A DNA stretch of 5,843 bases. Source: Ignavibacteriales bacterium (GTDB taxonomy: Bacteria > Bacteroidota > Ignavibacteria > UBA10030). A program made the position numbers and the translations under genes. The stretch spans positions 1-5,843 of the forward strand of contig JACQPU010000147.1 of the NCBI GenBank assembly GCA_016207365.1. The letters are read 5' to 3'. Of the stretch, positions 1 through 4,951 are shown piece after piece (within the stretch, counting starts at the first letter, position 1; each line of letters opens with the position of its first letter). A model generated the notes under the pieces. That model was not told the DNA's origin. It made no database searches and saw only the letters and a list, made by a program, of their open reading frames with translations.

Positions 1-977
1 ACCTGGGGGTCATGCAACGAGTGGTTCAAGGAATGGCGTGGGTTATGGCAAGGCTGATGGGAACCAGCGGTGCGGAATCGTTGTCCAACACCGCCAATAT
101 CTTTGTCGGTCAGACAGAGGCTCCCCTCATGATCCGGCCATTCATTGGTGGGATGACGATGTCCGAGTTACTCACAATTATGACTGGCGGAATGGCGACA
201 ATCGCCGGGGGCGTGATGGCTGCTTACGTCCAGATGTTGGGCTATTCATTCGCACAGACGCACAACATAGCGATCACTGAGGCGCAGGTGCTCTTTGCCG
301 CCCAGCTTCTGGGAGCAAGCATCATGGCCGCACCGGCCTCATTGCTCATTTCGAAGATTATCTACCCGGAAACAGAGGAGCCGCTCACGAAGGGTTCCGT
401 CAAGATGAAAGTGGAAAAGAACGCGGCCAACGTCATCGAGGCCGCTGCATCAGGCGCGGCAGATGGCCTACAACTTGCTCTTAACGTTGGGGCTATGTTA
501 TTGGCCTTTATAGCTTTAATTGCATTAATTAATTATTTACTTGAGGGTCTCGGTGGTGTACTCGGAGTCAATGAAATACTCCTGCAGCAATTTGGAAAAC
601 CCCTCAATCTTCAGCTGCTCCTCGGTTTAGTCCTCCAAGTGCTTGCATATGCGATTGGCGTGCCGTCCGCGGAGGCAGTGAACTTCGGAGCACTGATCGG
701 CACGAAAGTCGTTCTCAATGAGTTTGTGGCATACCTTGACATGTCCACGATGATCGCTGAGGGCAAACTCGCCACCGAGAAGGCCATTGCCATGGGGACA
801 TTTGCGCTTTGTGGGTTTGCCAATTTCTCCTCCATCGCCATTCAGATCGGCGGCCTAAGCCCCCTTGCCCCACACCGGCGAAAGGATCTTGCCTCACTGG
901 GCCTAAGAGCAGTCCTCGGCGGAACGCTCTCGACACTCCTGACCGCCACCATTGCGGGTATTCTCATTGGAGGCTGA
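1..977 (+). CDS. nupC: NupC-type concentrative nucleoside transporter (CNT family), C-terminal part
   Basis: This is an inner-membrane secondary transporter that takes up nucleosides with Na+ or H+. Only about the last 325 residues are present. The frame is open to the window edge, and the residues before the first ATG (position 12) already match the family, so that ATG is internal. CNT proteins are usually 400 residues or more, so the scaffold and early helices lie outside. Counting from the ATG at 12, the GQTE substrate motif is at residues 33-36 (followed by APL), the conserved NEFVAY with its binding glutamate is at 236-241, and FANFSS with the polar Asn and Ser of the nucleoside site is at 269-274. 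These correspond to the binding residues of the Vibrio cholerae CNT structure. Long hydrophobic helices alternate with short loops. The gene ends in GGAGGCTGA and overlaps the downstream purine nucleoside phosphorylase, which supports a salvage role. Family assignment is firm; nucleoside specificity is not determined. Confidence 0.95.
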   Translation, partial: LGVMQRVVQGMAWVMARLMGTSGAESLSNTANIFVGQTEAPLMIRPFIGGMTMSELLTIMTGGMATIAGGVMAAYVQMLGYSFAQTHNIAITEAQVLFAAQLLGASIMAAPASLLISKIIYPETEEPLTKGSVKMKVEKNAANVIEAAASGAADGLQLALNVGAMLLAFIALIALINYLLEGLGGVLGVNEILLQQFGKPLNLQLLLGLVLQVLAYAIGVPSAEAVNFGALIGTKVVLNEFVAYLDMSTMIAEGKLATEKAIAMGTFALCGFANFSSIAIQIGGLSPLAPHRRKDLASLGLRAVLGGTLSTLLTATIAGILIGG

Positions 978-1824
978 TATCAATCCGGTTATCGGTGATA
1001 CGGTGCGCGAGGCGACAGATTTTGTCCTCTCCCGATTGACCCAACGTCCCTCAATCGCCATCATCCTCGGTTCCGGACTCGGCGAGTTTGCCGAACATCT
1101 TCAGAACCAGATCACCATCAGCGCCTCAGAAGTTCCACACTTTCCGCCCTCCCGCGTCGAAGGACACGCCGGCAGGATTGTGACAGGTAATGTTAAGGAT
1201 GGAGACGTCATTTCCGACTTTATCCTCGTGTTTCAGGGACGCCCTCATTATTATGAATCAGGAAATCTCGAGGCTGTCCTCTTCCCTACCCGCCTTGCCC
1301 TTGCTCTCGGGATTTCAACGTTTCTGGTTACAAACGCTGCCGGTGGGATCAACCGCTCTTTTCAACCGGGTGATCTCATGCTCATCAGGGATACTCTCAA
1401 TTTTTCCTTTCTTCATGCTCCGACCGGAACGGGCACGTTTCCGCATTTCGCGCCTCCGGCGGTTCTCGATTCCCGCCTGCGGCATATCCTGGTTCAAAAT
1501 GCTGAGAAGATCGGAATTACACTCCGGGAAGGTGTTTACTGCTGGTTGAAGGGGCCGAGCTATGAAACGGCTGCGGAGATTGAAATGCTCGCCCGTCTCG
1601 GGGCAGACGCGGTCGGAATGTCGACAGTCCCCGAGCTCCTTCTGGCCGCGAGCTCGGGAATTCGGACAGCAGGGTTATCGCTTATCTCAAATCTTGCCAC
1701 AGGACGCGGAACAACCACCTTGTCACACGACGAGGTTACACAAACAGGCGAACGCGTGAAGAATACGTTCCTGAAATTGCTCTCTTCCACTCTCCTCTCC
1801 CTCAAAACCCCGAGTCAGGCTTAA
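967..1824 (+). CDS. punA: Purine nucleoside phosphorylase, trimeric (PNP/MTAP) class
   Basis: This cytoplasmic enzyme splits purine nucleosides with phosphate into free base and (deoxy)ribose-1-phosphate. Counted from the earliest possible start (TTG at 952), it shows the phosphate-binding GSGLG at 40-44, VEGHAGR at 69-75, FQGRPHYYE at 94-102 with the catalytic-site His, VTNAAGGIN at 126-134, PGDLMLI at 139-145, GPSYET at 201-206 with the base-binding Glu205, GMSTVPE at 222-228, and SLISNLA at 243-249 with the base-binding Asn247. LSH at 257-259 supplies the ribose-contacting His. GSGLG and GPSYE mark the trimeric class, not the hexameric DeoD class. The start is uncertain: TTG 967 (285 aa) places GSGLG at residue 35, close to homologues; TTG 952 (290 aa) and GTG 1003 are alternatives. 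None has a convincing ribosome-binding site. The gene overlaps the transporter stop by 11 nt, so translational coupling is likely. Its last codons overlap the convergent DUF420 gene. Confidence 0.95.
   Translation: MEADINPVIGDTVREATDFVLSRLTQRPSIAIILGSGLGEFAEHLQNQITISASEVPHFPPSRVEGHAGRIVTGNVKDGDVISDFILVFQGRPHYYESGNLEAVLFPTRLALALGISTFLVTNAAGGINRSFQPGDLMLIRDTLNFSFLHAPTGTGTFPHFAPPAVLDSRLRHILVQNAEKIGITLREGVYCWLKGPSYETAAEIEMLARLGADAVGMSTVPELLLAASSGIRTAGLSLISNLATGRGTTTLSHDEVTQTGERVKNTFLKLLSSTLLSLKTPSQA
969..973 (+). promoter_or_regulatory. Orphan GGAGG at the transporter/phosphorylase junction
   Basis: A consensus GGAGG sits in the last codons of the transporter, just before its TGA. No ATG, GTG or TTG of the phosphorylase frame lies at normal spacing: TTG 967 is too early, GTG 1003 is 29 nt away, and only an ATC at 979 is five nt downstream. 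It may be coincidental Gly-Gly coding (ATT GGA GGC), or it may help ribosomes reinitiate at a non-standard start. Confidence 0.3.
1780..1811 (+). terminator. Possible Rho loading (rut-like) tract at the end of the phosphorylase gene
   Basis: On the + strand these 32 nt contain 18 C and no G, a C-rich, G-free bubble like those bound by Rho. It covers the last codons of the phosphorylase and reaches into the convergent DUF420 gene. No hairpin with a T-run is present at this junction, so Rho-dependent termination of the + transcript is plausible. It could equally be chance codon choice for Leu, Ser and Pro. Confidence 0.3.
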
Positions 1825-2233
1825 GCTGATAGAGCATCAGGTAGATTGCGACACCTGTCACAGATACGTACACCCATATCGGATAGGTCCAACGCGCAAT
1901 CGTGGCATGCCGTTTATCATCCCGTTTCAGTCCCCGCATGAGTGTAACGATCGCCAGAGGAACAATCGCCGCAGCACATACGGAGTGTGTGCCAAGAATA
2001 ACGAGATAACCCACGCGTAGCCATCCGTCTCCCCAAAATGATTGTGATCCATACAGCGAATGGTACGTCAGGTATGAAATCAAGAACAGGCATGAAACGG
2101 CAAAGGTCCCGATCATGCACTTCCGGTGCAAATCTATGCGGCCCTTCTTCATCATGCGATGACCTACAAGCAAAAGAATAGCCGCGGTCATGTTCAGAAC
2201 CGCATTCAGTGCCGGTAGTGTTGTTGCAGTCAT
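1802..2233 (-). CDS. DUF420 membrane protein (YozB/CtaM-like), probable oxidase maturation factor
   Basis: A 143-residue membrane protein of the DUF420 family. It has about four hydrophobic segments, near residues 9-26, 39-58, 72-97 and 114-136. The family pattern is clear: LPALNAVLN at 6-14, RIDLHRKCM at 32-40, LTYHSLYG at 55-62, GTHSVCAA at 81-88, KRHATIARWTYPIW at 107-120, and VTGVAIYLMLYQL at 125-137. Conserved-looking histidines (H36, H58, H83, H109) lie at membrane edges and could bind metal or heme; this is inference. The start is the ATG that overlaps the permease stop as ATGA, with GGAAG seven nt upstream. A longer open frame to 2491 would overlap the permease and lacks family similarity. 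YozB and the staphylococcal CtaM belong to this family, and CtaM is reported to be needed for aa3 oxidase function. Company with ctaA and ctaB supports the same role here. It is the last gene visible in the operon. Family call is strong; function is inferred. Confidence 0.9.
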   Translation of the reverse strand: MTATTLPALNAVLNMTAAILLLVGHRMMKKGRIDLHRKCMIGTFAVSCLFLISYLTYHSLYGSQSFWGDGWLRVGYLVILGTHSVCAAAIVPLAIVTLMRGLKRDDKRHATIARWTYPIWVYVSVTGVAIYLMLYQLKPDSGF

Positions 2234-3024
2234 CGCGATTCTTCCAGTGGCTTGCTTGCAAGCCGTTTCTGTACGCGGATGGCAGCGACAAGAACCGTGA
2301 CGACCGTAAAACCGATGAGAATCAGGAGGGATACGCCAAAACCGGGCAATTCCTGCCCTGCTCCCGGCGCCAGGCCATAAAGAGCTTTTCGCGTTGCCGC
2401 TACGCCATACATGAGGGGATTCCAACGCATGATTTCTGCCACCCATGACGCTGAACCCGTGATCGGAAACAAGGCACCCGATAGGAGCCACATCGGGACG
2501 AGCAGCAAATTCATGATGGCATGGAATCCCTGCGTTGAGTCCATAGACCAGGCAATGAGGAATCCGAGCGAGGAGAGTCCCGTGGCAACCAGGACAAGAA
2601 CAAACAACGTCAGAACGATCGAGCCAATGCTGGAAGTCTGAATGACAGCCGGAGCGGCAGCGAGGAAGACCACCCCCTGAAGTGCCGCAAGAATAGTAAT
2701 CCCCGCAACCTTTCCCAGGACAATACTGGATCGGTTGATTGGCGCCACAAGGACGGACTGAAGGAATCCGTCACGCCGGTCCTCAATTAAGGAAATCGAT
2801 GAAAAAATGGACGCAAAGAGGACCACAAGAACGAGAGTTCCCGGATAAAAGTATTCCAGGTAGGTCATAGACTGGGGCCCGCCGGGATACTGAAATGAGC
2901 GGTTTAGCCCGGATCCGATGACAACCCAGAATAGTACCGGCGAAACAATGACGGCGAGCATCCGGCTTCGCTGACGAACAAATCGAATGAGCTCGCGTTG
3001 CACGAGGACGGTAACCGCTGTCAT
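2230..3024 (-). CDS. ABC-2 type transporter permease (exporter), 264 aa
   Basis: Membrane subunit of an ABC exporter of the ABC-2 (DrrB/NodJ/CcmB-like) superfamily. Six hydrophobic segments fit the family: about 22-38, 58-79, 104-128, 134-158, 168-188 and 231-249. An N-terminal amphipathic stretch (QRELIRFVRQRSR, 9-21) precedes helix 1. The cytoplasmic loop EDRRDGFLQSVLVAP at 81-95 is the typical coupling element that contacts the ATPase. The family signature runs from LSGALFP (181-187) to WNPLMYGVAATRKALYG (201-217). The ATG start overlaps the ATPase stop as ATGA and has GGAGAG six nt upstream. The stop in turn overlaps the DUF420 start. Stoichiometric, coupled synthesis with the ATPase is expected. 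The substrate cannot be read from the sequence; the neighbours suggest something tied to cytochrome oxidase assembly (a heme derivative, copper or lipid), which is inference only. Confidence 0.93.
   Translation of the reverse strand: MTAVTVLVQRELIRFVRQRSRMLAVIVSPVLFWVVIGSGLNRSFQYPGGPQSMTYLEYFYPGTLVLVVLFASIFSSISLIEDRRDGFLQSVLVAPINRSSIVLGKVAGITILAALQGVVFLAAAPAVIQTSSIGSIVLTLFVLVLVATGLSSLGFLIAWSMDSTQGFHAIMNLLLVPMWLLSGALFPITGSASWVAEIMRWNPLMYGVAATRKALYGLAPGAGQELPGFGVSLLILIGFTVVTVLVAAIRVQKRLASKPLEESR
2241..2245 (-). promoter_or_regulatory. Shine-Dalgarno site for the DUF420 gene
   Basis: Read on the - strand, GGAAG lies seven nt before the ATG at 2233, inside the end of the permease gene. It supports the 143-aa start over the longer open frame reaching 2491. 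Confidence 0.6.
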
Positions 3025-4034
3025 GCCGGACTCTCCGCCCTGCCCTCAAGGTTAGTATGGAGTCTGCGGCCGGTCTTCTGCAAGAATACGTCTTCGAGGC
3101 TTGGCTTACGGAGCGTGGCGGCCTCAATAAGCTTCGGAAAGGCGCGAACAAGTTTTGAAAGAATCAACGCACCACCGGCGGTTTCGAGCAAAAGCTCTCC
3201 ATCTGCAACTGTACCTGCGATGCCTAAGCGCCGCCGGATGCCGCGACGGAGCCGCTCGAGATCCGGGGAACGGAGAGCAATAATCTCCCCCCCGACCGTG
3301 TGTTTCAACTCCGAGGGGGTGCCGTCGCAAACAATCTCTCCTTTGTCCATAATAATTACTCTGTCGCTCCGATCGGCTTCGTCCGTGAGATGAGTTGTCA
3401 GGACAACTGCCATCTTCGTGGACCGAAGGAGTCGCCTGAGAAAATGCCAGAATTCAAGCCTTGCAGCGGGGTCAAGACCTGTGGAAGGCTCGTCAAGAAG
3501 GAGGAGTCTCGGTTTGTGGAGAATCCCCTTCGCAAGTTCTGCCCGTCTCTGGAGTCCGCCGGACAGGTGTTCAACCCGCTCGTGTCTGCGGTCCCACAGG
3601 CTGAACACATTGAGCGATTCCTTAAGTCGTACTGACATTTCCGCTGTCGGCAACGCGTAGAGACGGGCCTGGAAGTGAAGGTTTTCGAAAACCGTAAGCT
3701 TGTCGTCCAACGCAGGTGATTGAAAAACAACGCCAAGGTGCCGCCTCGTCTCATAAGGATCTTTCAGCACATCCCATCGATCCAGATGCGCGGAACCTGA
3801 TGCAGGAAGAGCGAGCGTCGAGAGAATCTTCAGAAGAGTGCTTTTGCCGCTTCCGTTTGGACCGAGGATTGCCAGTATCTCACCTTCCTTTGCCTCAAGT
3901 GAAATTCCGCGGAGGACGGCCCGGCCGGGATAGGCGTACGTGAGTCCGTTCACTCGAAGAACGGTAGGTGTCCGCGGTGCAAGACGATGGACAGCCCGGG
4001 GAGTGCGAGGAGCGTGTGAGCGTTGTTTCTTCAC
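3021..4034 (-). CDS. ABC exporter ATP-binding protein (DrrA/CcmA-like), 337 aa
   Basis: Cytoplasmic ATPase that powers the downstream ABC-2 permease. With the GTG start it has Walker A GPNGSGKST at 58-66, Q-loop VFQSP with Gln105, signature LSGGLQRR at 157-164, Walker B LLLLDEP at 177-183 with catalytic Glu182, D-loop STGLDP at 184-189, and switch His215 in TTH. All catalytic residues are intact. After the nucleotide-binding domain comes an extension of about 90 residues ending in PSLEDVFLQKTGR (311-323), typical of DrrA-type drug, NodI-type and NatA-type exporters. I chose GTG 4034 because it overlaps the ctaB stop as GTGA, the same layout as the other junctions. Its Shine-Dalgarno is poor (AAGG one nt away), so it may rely on ribosomes ending ctaB. 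The open frame continues upstream to 4187 within ctaB without family similarity. A leader of about 23 residues rich in Arg, Lys, His and Pro precedes the domain, longer than usual. Substrate unknown. Confidence 0.93.
   Translation of the reverse strand: MKKQRSHAPRTPRAVHRLAPRTPTVLRVNGLTYAYPGRAVLRGISLEAKEGEILAILGPNGSGKSTLLKILSTLALPASGSAHLDRWDVLKDPYETRRHLGVVFQSPALDDKLTVFENLHFQARLYALPTAEMSVRLKESLNVFSLWDRRHERVEHLSGGLQRRAELAKGILHKPRLLLLDEPSTGLDPAARLEFWHFLRRLLRSTKMAVVLTTHLTDEADRSDRVIIMDKGEIVCDGTPSELKHTVGGEIIALRSPDLERLRRGIRRRLGIAGTVADGELLLETAGGALILSKLVRAFPKLIEAATLRKPSLEDVFLQKTGRRLHTNLEGRAESPA
3031..3036 (-). promoter_or_regulatory. Shine-Dalgarno site for the ABC permease
   Basis: Read on the - strand, GGAGAG lies six nt before the ATG at 3024, within the last codons of the ATPase gene. 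It agrees with the ATGA overlap start. Confidence 0.65.
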
Positions 4035-4951
4035 ACCTTGTCGACCGTCATGAGGAAGAAAAGAGACGGGAGGTAGATGAGCGATGCAAAGAAGACGATA
4101 CGTGCAGCCGAGTTGACCTTTGATGTTTGCGTGAAAGGCATGGACGTGTAGTGGCGAAACAAGACCGATAATGCAAGGAATCCACATCCCAGAACTAAGG
4201 CGCCCGCCGCATACATTGTACCAGTCACGTTAAGAAAAGTCAGGGCAAGACTTGCGGGAATAAGGGCGACACAGTGCAGCAGTGTCTGGCGGCTGGTTCG
4301 TGTTCCCGACAAATCAAGAACCGTCAGCATTCGGTACCCGGCCCGCCCATAGTCTTTTCTATACATCCAGGCAAGGGAAAAGAAGTGCGGCATCTGCCAA
4401 AAGAAGAGAATCAAGAAGAGGATCGCCGCCGTTCCCCCCAGCTCACCTCCAGCCGCGGTCCAGCCCATCACGGGCGGGAGTGCACCTGGCACAGCCCCAA
4501 CGAGCGTTGCATACCACGTGTAACGTTTCAAAGGAGTATAGACCAGCACGTAAAGGATGAAGGTGACAATCCCCAGGAAACCCGTGATCATGTTCAGCAT
4601 GAAGAAGAGAATCGCGAGTCCCACAATGCTTGTCGTAACGCCGAAGAGGAATGCCTGCCAGGCCTGGAGCCGCCCCGATGGCAGGGGACGCCTTTCGGTC
4701 CGCTTCATCAGCGCATCCCATGATCGCTCAGCATATTGATTAAGCGCTCCCGCTCCGCCTCCCAGCAAAAGAGTCCCCAAGCCCGTAAAAACAAAGCCGG
4801 AGACGAAAAACTCCGTTCCCGCCAGATAGTAGCCACAAAGTGCGGTAAGCACAGAAAGCCCGGTGAGTTCAGGCTTCATTAGCTCAAGATAATCGAGCAC
4901 ACGGATGCGCGCCGCCGAATGAGCAGTCGTAACCGTTGTCTGGCCGTTCAT
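4031..4951 (-). CDS. ctaB: Protoheme IX farnesyltransferase (heme O synthase)
   Basis: Inner-membrane prenyltransferase of the UbiA superfamily that adds farnesyl diphosphate to the 2-vinyl group of protoheme to give heme O. The product is 306 aa, normal for CtaB/CyoE/COX10. Key parts: LELMKPELTGLSVLTALCGYY at 22-42 (the KPE/T family start), the first aspartate-rich motif NQYAERSWDALMKRT at 71-85 with Asn71, Glu75, Asp79, Lys83 and Arg84, RPLPSG at 88-93, LVYTPLKR at 136-143, GALPPVMGW at 156-164, and the second motif region MYRKDYGRAGYRML at 196-209. Multiple hydrophobic helices follow the UbiA layout. The ATG at 4951 is chosen because it forms ATGA with the ctaA stop and has a strong GGAGG seven nt upstream. 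A longer frame to 4996 adds 15 residues without support. Its stop overlaps the ATPase start. The product feeds CtaA, encoded just upstream. Glu75 replaces the commoner Asp in the first motif, a conservative change. Confidence 0.97.
   Translation of the reverse strand: MNGQTTVTTAHSAARIRVLDYLELMKPELTGLSVLTALCGYYLAGTEFFVSGFVFTGLGTLLLGGGAGALNQYAERSWDALMKRTERRPLPSGRLQAWQAFLFGVTTSIVGLAILFFMLNMITGFLGIVTFILYVLVYTPLKRYTWYATLVGAVPGALPPVMGWTAAGGELGGTAAILFLILFFWQMPHFFSLAWMYRKDYGRAGYRMLTVLDLSGTRTSRQTLLHCVALIPASLALTFLNVTGTMYAAGALVLGCGFLALSVLFRHYTSMPFTQTSKVNSAARIVFFASLIYLPSLFFLMTVDKV

Noticed and set aside
12..14. ATG at 12 as the start of the nucleoside transporter
   Set aside because: The frame is open to the left edge, and the preceding residues (LGV) and the following QRVV are mid-family sequence; the protein would lack its N-terminal helices.
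506..540. TTTATA-like -10 box in the AT-rich part of the transporter gene
   Set aside because: No convincing -35 element at the right spacing; kept only as a low-interest composition note.
1819..1826. GCTTAAGC palindrome over the phosphorylase stop codon
   Set aside because: A single 8-bp palindrome; no partner copies or operator context nearby.
1826..1840. Inverted repeat CTGAT-AGAGC-ATCAG just after the phosphorylase stop
   Set aside because: A 5-bp AT-containing stem with no following T-run is too weak for a terminator and lies in DUF420 coding sequence.
1850..1859. GACA-CC-TGTC small inverted repeat
   Set aside because: A four-base arm with a two-base loop is expected by chance and encodes ordinary DUF420 residues.
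2234..2491. Longer N-terminus for the DUF420 protein
   Set aside because: The extra 86 residues are antisense-free out-of-frame readings of the permease gene, with no membrane or family pattern; ATG 2233 has a Shine-Dalgarno and fits the family length.
4035..4187. Longer N-terminus for the ABC ATPase
   Set aside because: The added 51 residues lie in another frame of ctaB and look nothing like an ABC protein.
4274..4723. 149-residue open frame on the + strand opposite ctaB
   Set aside because: It is highly charged low-complexity sequence with no recognisable domain, and lies opposite a well-conserved gene; it is a shadow reading. The same applies to + strand frames at 4936-5364 and 5419-5803.
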